A stretch of 64,000 bases of DNA from Galerina marginata (GCA_023014335.1 JAECYW010000005.1:2232001-2296000); one strand, 5' to 3'; shown: positions 32,597 to 45,211, counted from the stretch's first letter. The notes: generated from the letters alone by a model not told the origin. Numbers and translations are program-made.

Positions 32597-34402
32597 TCAA
32601 TGGAGGAAAGGCCTATTGGGCTTCAAATAATGGTGTATCATGTCTGCCATTGTTATCGTTATAGCTAGAGGGTTTGTGCTCAAATCTGCCTGCGAGGTCG
32701 TCCTGGCAGTCGCAAGACAGGCAACCGGCCAAAGCAGATTGTCAACGATCTTCATCTGATGCTCCCTCCAATGCAAAAGGTTTATCAAATGGCAGTGTTC
32801 GTCCCATGTCGCTGCGCCGAACGGCGTATTCAAGAAGCTAATCGTCTTTAGTGCCTCTGATTCTGGATTTGGCAACATCGGAATCGACCCGACAGGAATA
32901 TAACAAGCTTCTCCCATAAAAGACGATTCCATCAGGGCTACGGGATCCCAATCAGAATCGTCGTCGTCGTCGTCGAGGTCGCTAAAGAGCAATTCGTCGA
33001 ATCCTCTGCCCGTGCCGTATATCCTGTTCAGTAGGAATGGTAGCATAAAGGTATTCTTGCTGCCTGTCAGTCTTAAAGTCTTTGCTGACTTGCATGCCCG
33101 AAGGAGAGGACCAAGGACAGCAGCTGTGATCTTTTCGAAGGGGAACTGGACCTCGATGTTTAGAGAAACTCCACAGGCTTCAGTAAATTTCATTTGATGG
33201 ATGGCGCGGACTATTAGCATCAAGAGAGCATATTGAACTGGTTGGATACCGGGGGAATCTGACGACTCTCCATCGTCCCCTTCTTCATCGGAATCATCTT
33301 CTGGGAGACTGAGCGTGGACCTGAAAACAAAGAAAGGACGGTTTTCCGCTCCGGGAATTGGAGAGGCAGAATGGACGAGGATGCAAATAGAGGCTGGTTG
33401 GATGTCGATTTCTAATAGCTTGTCAACCATCGAAAGCTTTGTGTCTTGAACATGTGCTTCCAATGCATAACGGACGGCTTCATGGGCGTCGCCCACCTCT
33501 GAATCTGTGCAGGTAATATCCAAAGTGCATCCCGGACTGATGATCACATATGGAAGCAACAGACAGCAGTCGAAGCAGCTAAGATGCACATTCAGATGTT
33601 TCAAATGAGGAAGGTCGACTCCTGGGGGATCCCACAAGTCGGGAAAATCGTCGTCGTCTTCTTTTGATTCAACAAGGAGATATAATTCTTGGAGCAATGG
33701 CGTTGATCGGAGTAGTTCAAGGCATAGGCCAGGCAAAAATCCTGCGCCCCCGTACCGCTGGTATGAGGTCATTTTGATGTAGGTGAGGTTGGACAGAGAT
33801 GGAAATGGGAAGTAGTTGAAATGAATGTCGTATTCAGCGTGCTTGAGTTTCGGCATGGATGACCTGAAGTAAAAATCTGAGGCCTTATTTTGTAACGTGG
33901 TCCGACAAACATTGTACGGGGTAATCTTGACAAATTCCAACACTGGAGAGTTGTTTCCAGTGAGGGTTTCGATAAGGCCATAGGCCTCATCGAGGAGAGT
34001 ATAGTCCATCCGCACATCAAGCGAACGAATACGAGGCATCAGGCCGAGTAGTAATGGCTCGAGTGCCGCGTCCCAATCCTCGTTCCACCCATCGCCTATC
34101 CAAAGGCGCAAAGACACCGGAGCATTTCGTGACCTATGGAACAACTCCCTGATCCACGGCAATCGATCCATTCTCCTCCATTTTGACAGTACAATTTCGT
34201 TCCAAAGACGCGAGTTACACAACGCGACTGTCCGCCATCGGATACAAACATGAGAAACGACACGAGATGGCTTCAAGGGGTCGTCCGACAGGGTAAGGTG
34301 AGAATCCTGGGGAAGACAGACGTTAAAAATCTCATCGAGCAGCTCTACGGGTAGTCGTGCTATTGGCGGCGCGTGAATTGGATAGAGAAGCGTCCCCGGC
34401 AT
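32597..34402 (-). CDS. F-box protein, intronless
   Basis: 601 residues from the first ATG (MPGTLLYPIHAPP). The F-box lies at the N-terminus: IARLPVELLDEIFNVCLPQ, then a VSHVCIRWRTVALCNSRLW pattern, the usual form in Agaricomycete F-box proteins. The remainder is leucine-rich and irregular (SLDVRMDYTLLDEAYGLIETL, LPHLKHLNVHLSCF), with an acidic stretch (EDDSDEEGDDGESSD, DLDDDDDDSDWD). Expected to bind Skp1 in an SCF ubiquitin ligase and recruit an unknown target. The frame is open for 24 codons upstream of the chosen ATG, so an upstream exon is possible. Confidence 0.85.
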   Translation of the reverse strand: MPGTLLYPIHAPPIARLPVELLDEIFNVCLPQDSHLTLSDDPLKPSRVVSHVCIRWRTVALCNSRLWNEIVLSKWRRMDRLPWIRELFHRSRNAPVSLRLWIGDGWNEDWDAALEPLLLGLMPRIRSLDVRMDYTLLDEAYGLIETLTGNNSPVLEFVKITPYNVCRTTLQNKASDFYFRSSMPKLKHAEYDIHFNYFPFPSLSNLTYIKMTSYQRYGGAGFLPGLCLELLRSTPLLQELYLLVESKEDDDDFPDLWDPPGVDLPHLKHLNVHLSCFDCCLLLPYVIISPGCTLDITCTDSEVGDAHEAVRYALEAHVQDTKLSMVDKLLEIDIQPASICILVHSASPIPGAENRPFFVFRSTLSLPEDDSDEEGDDGESSDSPGIQPVQYALLMLIVRAIHQMKFTEACGVSLNIEVQFPFEKITAAVLGPLLRACKSAKTLRLTGSKNTFMLPFLLNRIYGTGRGFDELLFSDLDDDDDDSDWDPVALMESSFMGEACYIPVGSIPMLPNPESEALKTISFLNTPFGAATWDEHCHLINLLHWREHQMKIVDNLLWPVACLATARTTSQADLSTNPLAITITMADMIHHYLKPNRPFLH

Positions 34403-34474
34403 TGCAAAACGGTGTTGTCGCGACCAGACGTCACCAGAGGGCAATGATCGATAATTCTCACCTGAGAATATCAA

Positions 34475-36292
34475 TGTTTGAATTGTAATTTAGTCAAAAG
34501 GAAAGGAATCTTACAAGGGGTCGTTTCGATGATGTGAGACGCGATGCCCGACGCGCTGAAGGTGGGGTGGTTGAAGAAACAAGAACAGACCACAACACGA
34601 GGCTATTGCTCGGCCCGGAAAAGCCAAATTGGATTACAGCTGTTTTCATATCGATAGGCCCACTTTCTTTTTTTACACACATGGTCGCTTGGCGCGGAGA
34701 CGTAATTTACAACGGAGCCAGGCACAGGACCTTGCAAGCGAGGGGGGGGCCGGTCCAGGCCGTTGGCAGCTGGCGTTATTCCAGGGCTCGGCCACCTAAG
34801 GGGCTTGAAAGTCTAGAGTCCGCCCGTACGCGTAAAAAAATGATTTCGGCCTATCGATATGAAAATAGCTGTAAAAAGGAGGTCAAAGTTGGCTACAATT
34901 CTTGACTACGCTGATAGTCCGATGCGGAAAGAAAGGAATAGCATGCAAATAAGCGTGTAACTCAAAGTTAAACTAGGGCACAAAGTGTCTACAAGACGAT
35001 CATAAAAACAAGGCGCTCTTGCCCATTAAAGGGAGGATAAGGGTTCTAAACCTGGCCGCTTGAGCGTAGTGGATAACCACATACGCCCTGCATCTTGCCG
35101 GTCGCAGGACAATGCGTGCCAGTTGCCCCAGCGCCACACCATAACTCCCCCCGAACCAGGGATTAACCCAGTCCACCATTATCCAGAGCGAAGCTAACTA
35201 CAACTTGAAGTCAAATCATCTTAACGGCTTGAGGATATCTTATGTATCTGAGGAACGCGGTGGGTTAGCACTACCCTGGAGTGAAAAGAGAACTCACTTC
35301 TTCGAGCTTGAGGCAGACCCAGAGACGAGCAAGTTCACCAAGACCAAGACCGAGACCAAGACCAAGAGAGCAGCCAGAAGCAGGGAGCAAACACAAAACG
35401 CCGTCGGGGAGGACCGTAGAGGTGAAAGTAGCGGTAAGGAAATGTAGGTGCAGTGGGTAGCCTTTATAAAGTTCTCATCATCAGCATTATACCTGTTTTT
35501 GTCCTTCAATTTGCTGTTGAGTTTTCAGGCTCAGCCGTGGCTTACAAGGCGCTCCTTTCATCTCGTGCTTTATCTTGCTTTATCCATCCCCAGCAGGTAT
35601 GTATTACCAGAACTGGGAAAAACATGAGGCCTTTAACCGTGAGTCACTTCGCCTGGTGGACACGATCCCCGGGCTTATATCGGTCATTTGATCCAGATTT
35701 TCGTAAGGATGAACGGCCCAGGTCAAAAAGCGTTCTGCAAACTGGACGAGTTTAGTAGAAATCATGAATATCTTTACGCTTTTCGATGCGCACATCGCAG
35801 GACTTGTAGAGCAGCTTCGGGGCAGTAGTACTCAGTACAAAACAAACCAACGAGGACAAGAAAAAGATGTGTACCTTCTTCGACTGGCGATAATAACAAG
35901 GACTTAGAAGCACCGCAGTGGATCCACGGTGACTGGGTTAAACCATCGATTGGAGCCGTTCGTGATTTTCTTCAAGTTGATCGATGATAGACAGGAAATG
36001 GCCGCCGCCGCAGCGTTCTGGGGACGCTGGTCATACGCTGTAGAATTGGATCAGAAGTTTTCGATTCACAATGATTCACTTGTTCGTGAAAGAGCGTTGC
36101 ATGGAAGTAAACCCCGAGTGATTTGGTCATACCCTGAGTTTTATGCCCCATATCAGCTAGAAGCCATCAGGAGTTCAGTGGAAGGGAGGCGGTTTTGGAG
36201 CGGAGTTTGGTAGACGCGTTGTTGACAGCTGTTTGTTGTCGTCTAAATTGGCACTGGACGCGTTCTCATCTTGACAATCACCACCATCATCC
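34475..36292. other. Intergenic, nothing recognised
   Basis: Short frames only. One at 35205-35447 on the plus strand has a K/T/E-rich low-complexity tail from an 'agaccaagaccgagacc' simple repeat. A small hairpin near 35080-35125 was considered as a tRNA and rejected. Confidence 0.5.
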
Positions 36293-36830
36293 ATGTCCTC
36301 TGATCAAGAAGGCAACAGGGACAAGGACCTCTCCACGCGCGTAAATGCTTCCCGTCTTCCAGATTATATTGGACAAAATGTCCGTTTACCTTGTAGGATC
36401 CTCAAAGTGAGTCAAAAGAGTCAAAAGCTCCTCTCGTGATTCGAAAACTTCAACTGATAAACTCCGTTCTGGTTTTTAGGTTGATGGAGCCCAGATCACT
36501 GTGGAGACCAGCGATGGTGGGCAAGTAACGGTGTCAGTTTTGCCTGTATGTCCCATGCATGTCTGAACCTTTATTCGCGTTTGCTGCTCAAATCAATGTT
36601 TTGCAGAACACGGACATCTCGGACCCATTCCTAGAGATTATAGGAAAAGTACTGACTCCAACGTCGGTGCAGATGTTTGCCTGTGTAAAAATGGGTTCCG
36701 AGCTCGGTGCGTCTCGCTGGGGTCACACTTTTTCATACATTGTCTGATAAATCCACTAGATATGAAGCTGGTCAACGACACGATCGAACTAATACACGAC
36801 CCGCGATTTTACCAGAAGATGTTCCGGTGA
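36293..36830 (+). CDS. Replication protein A 14-kDa subunit (RPA3 / Ssb3 family)
   Basis: Four exons: 36293-36406, 36480-36545, 36607-36706 and 36760-36830, about 116 residues. The OB-fold pattern of the small RPA subunit is visible: RVNASRLPDYIGQNVRLPC, the strand GAQITVETSDGGQVTV, then SDPFLEIIGKV and the C-terminal DTIELIHDPRFYQKMF helix used for trimerisation. All introns are GT-AG of about 50-75 nt. It should act in the nuclear RPA trimer that coats single-stranded DNA in replication and repair. Length is typical for the family. Confidence 0.9.
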
Positions 36831-38302
36831 TTTGGATCGACCTGTAGCTGTTCTTGCTTTTACGTTGCTTTGCTGTATCACCTTTGCCTGTTGAATCCAA
36901 CTGTATTGCACCCTGCATCGCTTCTCTTAACCCACCCAACTTGCCAATCCTCAGATCCGTCATAACTTCAAGGCACAGAAACAACCCCACTTCTGTTGGG
37001 AACTCTTCCTTACGGTTCTTTTAAGCTCGACATCTAACAATTCGGTTCCGCGGTTCTCCAACTCGTTGAGGTTCGTCGTGTCTTGATATATAGCATATTT
37101 CACTTGCTTACTTTGTTTGGATTATCCAGAGCGAAACGAGGGTCTTCAAATTTTGAGACCTCCAGGGGATGCTATAACTGACAACAACCTTGAGCGTCAT
37201 TCCACTAACCGAAGCTGAACCCTCGCAGAAAATACGGCTAAGGAGCCTTCTCGGAAGATCACTTGCTCATCGGGGTCCTGCTAGGTTTCCTTCGACGGCG
37301 TCGACTTGTCACCAGCTTTGAACACTGACCAAAAGTGGTGTGAAGAAACACAAGTTTACTGGGTCGATTATCCCTTCAGAACATTTCTGGGTTAGTCTTT
37401 ACGAGTTTCTGCTGGAACATGGATACAAACTCGCCCCAGATTGGAGCCCTTTAGAGAAAAACCATGCATTTCCAAGCGGACAGTAAATTCAAACTCCTCG
37501 GATCGATTTTGGTGTGTGTACGTCCAGTCTTGAAAGAATAACACCCTTGTTAATAAGATCGCTTTGTAGTGACTCAGTATTGAATCCCGTCAGGATTAGC
37601 GATAACGTCGTTGTTGTATTGAGGAGGACCAATGTTCAGGGAGTCATACTCGAACATTCCTCCCAGATTCAGGAGACAGAACTATCCCTATTCTTGACAC
37701 GATGCTCTGCCAAACGACAGCGACTTTGCCTTGATATTGTGATACCGATGCCATTACTTTTACCAAACACTGACCACTTTTACTAGGAAAAGAATCGCCC
37801 GGAAATAATCGAGCAAAAACTTTTTTCCCGATTATTTCTGCTATACCACCCGGTAAGGCTTGTCACCACATTACTACGCACAACCAAATGTATGTGCCGG
37901 TAGATGAGAGGGTAACCTTTCAGTTATACGCGTTTTGGTGTTCCGGTCCATGTATATGTATGTGGTGCCACCCTTTCAACTCGGACGACTGTTGCTAAAT
38001 CATCTAGTTTGATCTCTAGCCAAAGCACAGCGTATACAAATCATCATTCGCTATCTCTACTATGCCTGTATGCTTGACGTTTACTACCCCTTACTCAAGT
38101 GCACCAAAACACGCACCACTCCGAATTCGCGAACGCTACAGTACCCAACTGCATCCCCTTTTTCTCGATGACTTCTTGATTCTGGTGCCTGTGTTATAAT
38201 TACTTGTAACGGTCTTTGAAAGTGAGGCAGCGCAGCGACGTTTCCCACGCTTGAGCGGTCGAGCCAGAACGGAACCGAGCACATTCGCCTTCTGAATCCA
38301 AC
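36831..38302. other. Intergenic, nothing recognised
   Basis: Only short frames (e.g. 37514-37786). No splice-consistent model or known motif. Confidence 0.55.
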
Positions 38303-39825
38303 ATGAACGGTGATCTTGATGGCCTATCAGATCTTCCCAACGAAATAATCACTGATATATTCCTTTTTTGTCTCCCACAGGGGTCGTTCCTTCACCTCGA
38401 CCCTCGCAATGCGCCAATTCTTCTCACTCACATCTGCTCATCATGGAGAACATTTGTGACGCACGTCCCAACACTTTGGAAGAGTCTTGCGCTGTCAAAC
38501 ATCCACAAATTGGGGATGGGTAGACCGCCTTTTTACGACGTAAATTTAGAGAAACGTATGCTGGACCAAGTCGCATTATGGAGCGCCAACTCGCACACCC
38601 AACAACTGGCCGTCTCTGTCGATTTTCGCCTTGCCCTGATCCCTGACGATAACCAGAGGCAAGCACGTAGGAACAGTATTTTTTGCATCGAATCACCTTC
38701 ATTTTGGGACCGAGTTTTGAGACACGCCATCGTCGAAAACGCGCATCGTCTCCGAAAACTCTTCCTCCGACTCGAATTGACGGTGCTCGGAAGTGTCATC
38801 TTCGATATGACAAGCGAATCCATACCCGCTCTGGAAACTCTCCACGTTGTTCTTTCCCCGCCATGGGGAACTCCAGCCGGCCCAGCTTCTACACGTGTCA
38901 CGACCTTCTCCAAGCCACCAAATCTTCGCCGCGTCGTATTGGACTTAAAATCACCCCTGCTTGAAATAGATATACCATGGGCTCAACTCACACATGTTGC
39001 ATTGCTTCAGGTCCAGTCTACTTCAAAAATTTACTCCATTTTACAACAATGCCCCTTCCTCCAAGCACTTTCCATAGTTATATCGGACGGCAAAGAACCT
39101 ACTTGTGTTACCACTCCAACAATAATGGCAATTCATCTGAAAGAACTGGCAATTGTAATCTACTCTGATAAAGATGTAGAGTCATTCTTGGTGACTATTC
39201 AATTCCCGGCTCTCAACCACTTGCGATTATGTCGGAATCAAGAGTCCGGATCACTGTGGTCATTCGACGTTGGGTTCAAACAATTTGTAAATCAGTTAAA
39301 TCTACTGCACTCGCTCACGCTGGGTTATCAAAACATCTCCAGCGAAGCGCTGCTCGAGGTCCTGTGCTGCACGCCATTCCTTGTTGACCTTACCGTCGAT
39401 TCAGAATTGGTTTCCTATACAAGCTTTCTCGAAAATCTCACTTATCAACCAGAGACGGGTGATGAAACTCTCATTCCAAAGCTCGAAAGCTTCAACTTAT
39501 ATCTCGAGATCGACCTCGAAGTCGACGAGGATGGACTCAATGCCGGAAGGAACATCACGTTCACAAATGATGCTTTCCTTTCCATGATTGTTTCCAGAAG
39601 CCCATCGCGGTTCAAACGCATTCTGAAAAGGCTTCTCCTGCATGTCTGAAGAATGTTTTGCTGTGCGTGGAGCGTGTGGAAGAGGAACTTCAAGTTGTGG
39701 ATCTCGATGGCCTATCGATTCAACTTCGCAAGTTGTCTGCCTTGGGCTTGGATATGGACGTGAAAGTGGAGGTTTCGGATAACAAGTCAAGCTGGTTGAG
39801 AGAAGAAATCCCAACTTGGTGCTAG
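38303..39825 (+). pseudogene. F-box/LRR gene with C-terminal frameshift
   Basis: The frame from ATG 38303 (MNGDLDGLSDLPNEIITDIF) runs 448 residues to a stop at 39649. An F-box (LSDLPNEIITDIFLFCLPQG, then HICSSWRTFVTHVPTLWKSL) is followed by leucine-rich repeats (HVALLQVQS, FPALNHLRLC, LLHSLTLGYQNIS, PFLVDLTVDSEL). Near 39606 the homology moves to another frame, which continues ACLKNVLLCVERVEEE...SSWLREEIPTWC and stops at 39825. The right-edge paralogue reads through this point in one frame and ends with the same SPTWC tail. So this copy has either lost its last ~65 residues or has a sequence error. The truncated protein could still be made. Confidence 0.8.
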
Positions 39826-40444
39826 GGGAAAAAAAACATAAGTATTCCACTCTTTTGGGAAATCGATATCGAACATCCATCGTGTTGAAAAGCACCCTTT
39901 TCAATATCCCGGACATCCTCGCCAGGATCCGTCCTGGCTTACTTGGATTGTGTCTTGTACTTTATCGTCCAACTTATGCCATCGATTCATTGGTTAATCA
40001 GGCTGGCGTTGCCACTAGAAAACTAATCTCAGTCTTCAAAAGCATATCCGTTTCTATATAATTATTAGTGCAGGCGGGTAAGGAGTTCATCACGATTGCA
40101 ACTTGGACAGTGAAGTGCTTACAATATTCCGAGCTCAGAAGAGAACCTCATGGCATACTCAGCGAGCAGCGAATCATTTCTGTCCTTGTTTCTTGTATCT
40201 GGGTCACTACTCCTCAAACTAATCAACTCTGTTTAGTAATAGGTAGAAACCCTCTTGATATGGTTCAAACAGCTTAAGCAGTAGAAAGATCATCCCAAAT
40301 TCCTAAAATATGGTCTTCGTCTTCTTTTAGTCCTCTTTCTATGTTTTGATTCATTGATCACCGTATTTCGTATTTGACCTACAATGAACAAGAGACCGAC
40401 TATGCAAGATATGCTTGTGTATTCCGGAAGGGTCATGCAAAAAA
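39826..40444. other. Intergenic, nothing recognised
   Basis: Spacer between the F-box/LRR gene and the convergent Cue3 homologue. No supported frame. Confidence 0.6.
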
Positions 40445-42969
40445 TCAGGTAGAGGGACCTGCCCCAGCCCCAGCTCGCGCCATCTTCTTGTCATGTCCTC
40501 TCTTCCGATTGTGGTTGCCCCTGGATGCCTTGTTCTTGTCCTTCCATGCGCGTTCTCTGGCACTACTTTCGCCGCCGCCTCCACCTCTGCCACCACGCCC
40601 ACGACCACCCCGAGGACCACCCCTTCCTCTGCCACGACTGCCGTCAGAGCCATCACCTGCCCGGACATTGAGACCCTTCTCGTTGCCTCTGAAGGCGTAC
40701 TTCTCTGTCAACCTCTCTTTTCGGCCAGGCTATGTACAACAACGTAATAAGCAAACCAAATCCTTTACCTGAAAAGGAGAGAAGAGAAAACTCACAGTAC
40801 GCTCCAGCATAACCTTCCACCCTTCAATCTGTTCATCTCCCCAGCCTGTTGACGAAAAGTATCAGAAGGCGAAGGAAAAAAAGGGTCATGAAAGAATTAC
40901 CTGTCTGCGTTTTGAGGTCTGCCCTGGCTTTGCTCCTCCTGGTGGCAGCATCGCGCTCGAAGACCTTGGGATCACGCAAATACGCAAGCTCCACGACTGT
41001 TTCCGGCGTCTGCACTTCCTCCTCCTCCTCGCTCTCGTTTTCATCATCGTCGTCGTCCTCGCTGTCTTCGCCGTCTCCAGCCATACGGACGGAGACGATG
41101 TCATCGTCATCGTCAGGACCGAGGTCAGCGCTGGCGCTACTGACGACACCCTCGATTTGTTTTCCTTTTCCTTTCTTGGCACTAGGACCTGAGGGGGCCG
41201 TTTCTTGATCAGCTTCGTCTTCTTCGTCGGACATCACTTCTGCGCGGCGGAGGATCTCGGCTTTCATTTCCTCGATGAACGTTCGATCACGGAGAACCTC
41301 ATCCCTGTTGATAAAATAAGCATAATTGTCTTTGGAGGGAAAGTTTAACTTTAATGAAATAAGCGTACCCAGCTGCTTTCTTCCCAACTGTCAGCCGTGA
41401 AGTATCCAACTCATCATCAAAGATATTTCGCCTCTGATCCACATTGTACACAGGCTTTGGATTTTCGACCACATATGCGTCACTTCCGTCGCCGCCATAA
41501 TCTATCCCAGCCGACGCTTGTATATTCTGCTCCAATTCCTCTCGACTCATTGCTGTACCTTCCAGCAACGCCTCGATCACTTTTTCCGGATTACGTCCAT
41601 ACCGGTCATGGGCCAGCAATAGCTTGACATAGTCAGTTGGCGTGTCAGGAAGGATGTCCAGTACTTGCGTGGCTTTGACATCGAGATCGGGGTCAGAGGG
41701 GACTGGAGGTGGCGCGGGTGCCTTTGATTTACCTTTGCTATTAGGGACCGGGGTGGTCGAGTTTCTGGAGACAGAGTCTACCGTGGCCTTTGACCTCGTA
41801 TTACGAGTCCCGAGGTTGTCGATTCCGGGTTGAACCCCGGAGGAACGCAGGAGGATTTTTAGTGCCCCAGCGTTCTTTGGCTTTGGCTGTTCGTCGGACG
41901 TTGTGTCGAGTGACTGTAAGGTACTTTCCAGGAGGTCTAGACGAACATCTTTCTCTTGTGCGTGCTTGAGCGCAGCGGCCAGGGTTTGGGATAATGAATA
42001 CGATTGCTGGTAATCTGCCAGCAGAGACTGGTTGAGAAAAGGTGTAAGGGCGACGTTTGGCCCCAGTGTCGAGGATGAGGATGATGTCTCTAGGAGGGCA
42101 AATATGATGTCGAAGATAAGCTCTGCTTCGGCGGCCAGCTGAGGTCCTGGAGGACATGAAGCGAGGTCGTCGAGGAGAACGGTCAAAAGAATATGAAACG
42201 AGTCGAGCAATGTAACTTTGCTTTCCACCCATATTTGCTCCCATTCATCTGGGTCTCTATCTTGCGCTGAGATACCAGCAGTCAGCGCCGGAATTCCGCC
42301 GTAGGAAGAGGCAGTCGCAGCCATACCGACGTCATAGTTTGCAGCCAGTGCCTCGAGGAACGACTTGTTGCGCGAGAACGGACGAACAAGATCTGGGGTA
42401 CCCTTCGCGCCGCGGAGGAAGCTGTAGATGCACTCGGCTACTTTCCGCTGGGCATAGAGTCCTTGAGACGTGGGGGTCTGCTGGGACAGCAGCGTGGTAA
42501 AGCCCGGGACAAGATCATTAGAGATGATCTGGGATAAGGACGGATCTGATAGGAAAGCTGACTCGAACACGCGGTGGAGGTGTGAGGGCTGAGAACGGGC
42601 GTATATGATGGATAAATCGAGGAGGGTTTGGACATCGAGCCCGGGTGGAGAGGAAGCCAGCTTTTCGGCTAGGAGAAGGCTCCTTTTTTGGATGGCCTTT
42701 TCGTCCGAGCTCTTTGGACGAGTGTCGGAATTTCCAGAAGAACTCTGCTTCCATATCAAGTCCTGGAGCGTTTGAACAGCAGTGTCCTTGGAGTAACTAG
42801 TTAAAAAATTGCGGGTCGATGGGTTGTCCCTTTTGTCTGCGGGTAGGGCAAGGACAACACCTAAGGCAGAGGCAATGTTCTGGTTAAGCGTAGCTGCCTG
42901 AGAAGGCGCCCAGTCTTTCCGCAAATGTGTAGGTGGATAGGCAGGAAGACGAAGGACGTCAGTCGTCAT
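40445..42969 (-). CDS. CUE-domain protein, Cue3/ASCC2 family (RQT complex)
   Basis: Four exons: 41369-42969, 40901-41304, 40796-40846 and 40445-40729; about 779 residues. The long helical N-terminal region (LRLPAYPPTHLRKDW; VFESAFLSDPSL; LLDSFHILLTVLL) fits ASCC2. A CUE ubiquitin-binding domain lies near residue 450 (QVLDILPDTPTDYVKLLLAH...VIEALLEGT). Then comes the family signature RRNIFDDELDTSRLTVGKKA, an acidic stretch (DDDDDENESEEEEE), a WGDEQIEGWKVMLERT segment and an Arg/Gly-rich tail (RGRGGPRGGRGRGG). In yeast, Cue3 (Rqt3) with Slh1 and Rqt4 splits collided ribosomes after ubiquitination. The domain order and junction fits make this assignment strong. Confidence 0.9.
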
Positions 42970-44480
42970 ACAGTAGACTCTTAAGATCTGTTCATTTTCA
43001 TGGGATGTCAATTTGATAGTAAGCCGCAAGGTTTTATGAAGCAAACCCACGATTTATGCCCACTGGGTGTGTCTGTAGTCTCTTTCTTTTCTTTCGCAAG
43101 AGTCCCCTGTAGCCTTCCTGTTGGAGATAAAATTGCAGTGACTCGGTATGAGAGCGCTGGTCAAAAAGTGAGCCGAAGCAATCTTCCCCGGTCCGAAAGT
43201 CACGTCTCACGGTAGCGTAACTTCACGTGCGCGTTGTGTGCAATTAGCGTCACACATCTGTGGCGTCCTTTGTCCCAAGACTCTTGATGTCGGTCTCAAA
43301 TTCCTTCTTCGAAAAAAAAAAAAAAAGTCAAGAACACTTGTGCGCTGATTTCTCCAGATCAGAATGCGCTTATTCGGTCCTTTTAACATCTATCTTTGGT
43401 TACATCTTGGCGGAGTACAGATTTTTCATCATTGAACCCTGCAAGCACCCACAATCGAAAAACCATGCCGCGGCGACGCGTTCCAAGTCAAACCGTTGGC
43501 TGTGCTTCCTCATGACCGGATAATTGGGATGCTCCTGCGGTTTTCTCTCCCTTTCTGTCGTCTCGCCGGCCTTTCACATTGCCAGCACAGTGTTGTATTA
43601 CCCGTTAGCCCACTTCAGCGCTTCGCGTTGAAGCAAGACGCGTCTGCCAACATACTCATGAGTAAACTTGCTCCCGGTCCGGGCGCATATTATCATCTTC
43701 TCTTCCTGACTGGGTCTACAACAACTACCTATAAGAGGCCGTGGAGTGCATTCCTGACATTATATCAGCTCCGTGGAACGTGTTCTCAACGTGCACAAGG
43801 GGGATGGCTCGGGGAATTGCCTCATGCACTTCGAAGTTCATGCCCATTTCGGGCAATCCGAACTTTTTTAGGCCACGGAATGGAAACAGCAGCGCCCCAC
43901 GCATGGTGATCGACTACAGCACTGGACAGCACTAACGACTAAAAATGACTACAGGAAAGTTTATTTAAGACAGGCACGTACCGTACCCCGACTCGAATCC
44001 CCCACTTCCGTCTCTTCTTATCCTCTCTTACCTTTCCCCCCGCTCTTTGTGCGGTTCCTGCCGCTTCTCCTTTGTTCTTCGCATTGTCGCGTTGTCTTGC
44101 GTTTCGTTCAGACACTTGTGCCGTGTCTGCTTCTGCACCCTTTGTGGCGTCGTGTTTTGGCGTTGCTGCATTCCTGTATCTTGTCCATGTTTCGCTTGCG
44201 CATTTTGTTTTTCGCCGTATGCCTTATGTTGGGCCCTTGTCTTTGCATGTTCCCCTACTTTTGGTCGTCCCCGCGGAGCACACCGACGAAAATAATATGA
44301 AGTTCGTATCTGTTTTGTCTCTCCTACCCTCCCGAGTTTATATCTTCCTTGACAGGCGTCTATGGCCCTATCGAACCTCAATGCGCCTCGCCATTGCTTT
44401 GCCATTGCTTCAACGCCTTTCTCAACCATCAAGGGCTCAAGAGTTGGCCTCGCCAACAACCCAGTTCTTCTGACCGCTTC
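42970..44480. other. Intergenic, no supported gene
   Basis: Contains an A-run of about 15 near 43313-43327. Overlapping frames at 44028-44513 on both strands are Arg/Gln-rich or hydrophobic and show no family or splice logic. Confidence 0.5.
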
Positions 44481-45211
44481 GAGGGTCGCCGATCCATTGA
44501 CGAGCGGCTTCAAGAAGTCCTGATGTTCTGGGCATTCGTGCTCAACCCGATGTTTCTCAACCCCCCAGTCTCGCTCCGAGGTCCTCCACCATTGACGAGC
44601 AGACTGTTGTCCCGAGGTCCTTGACCGTTGACGGGCGTTACTGGTGTCTGGGCGTTCAAGGTTTATGCTCTCTGGTCGGCTTTTTCGCTGGTACTCTTTA
44701 AAATTTCCCCCAGTCCTGCTCCGAGGTCATCTACCATTGACGAGCGGACTGACGCCCCGAGGTCGTTGACCATTGACGAGCCAATTGACGCTCCGAGGTT
44801 ATCGACCGTTGACGGGCGTTTCTGGTGTTCTGGGCCTTCAACCCTCAGGCTCAAGGTTTTGCTGTTTCGATAACCCTCCAGTTCTGCTCCGAGGAATCAT
44901 TGCGTTGATCCATTGACGGGCGATCTGACGATCTGCGTCTTTGAGGTTCCCTTCAATGTCCTGGCGGTTTTCTGAGGCCTCTTGAATGTCCCTGCCCAGT
45001 CCCGCTCCGAGGTCGTTGGCCATTGACGAGCTGTCTGACGCTCCGAGGTCATTGATCGTTGACGGGCGCTCTGGTTCTCTGAGCCCCAAAGCTTCAGGCC
45101 CAATGACTGGCTGTTTCGACGACCCATCTGTTTCTTCTTCAGTCACGCTCCGAGGTCGTTGACCATTGACGAGCGGGCTGACGCCCCGAGGTCTCTGACC
45201 GTTGACGGGCA
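44481..45211. repeat. Short satellite-like repeat array
   Basis: A core of about 26 bp, of the form gctccgaggtc-n-gaccattgacgag, recurs about 11 times (e.g. near 44575, 44612, 44719, 44753, 44789, 44886, 45007, 45041, 45147, 45181). Cores come in pairs, one with 'ccattgacgagc' and one with 'ccgttgacgggc', and the pairs recur at intervals of about 120-170 bp, often followed by 'ctggt/ctctgg'. On the minus strand the cores translate as repeated SSMVNDLGAS or VNGQRPR motifs. Whether it is coding is unclear; it looks more like a minisatellite inside a decayed element. Confidence 0.75.

Noticed and set aside
35040..35140. tRNA-like hairpin
   Set aside because: A CCTGC/GCAGG stem and a D-arm-like stretch are visible, but there is no T-arm GTTCRANNC box in the right place and no acceptor stem on either strand.
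44028..44513. 161-residue minus-strand ORF
   Set aside because: Arg/Gln-rich composition and an equally open opposite strand suggest low-complexity DNA rather than a gene.
44481..45211. CRISPR array
   Set aside because: Cores are imperfect, unequal in spacing and partly in tandem, and the genome is clearly eukaryotic.
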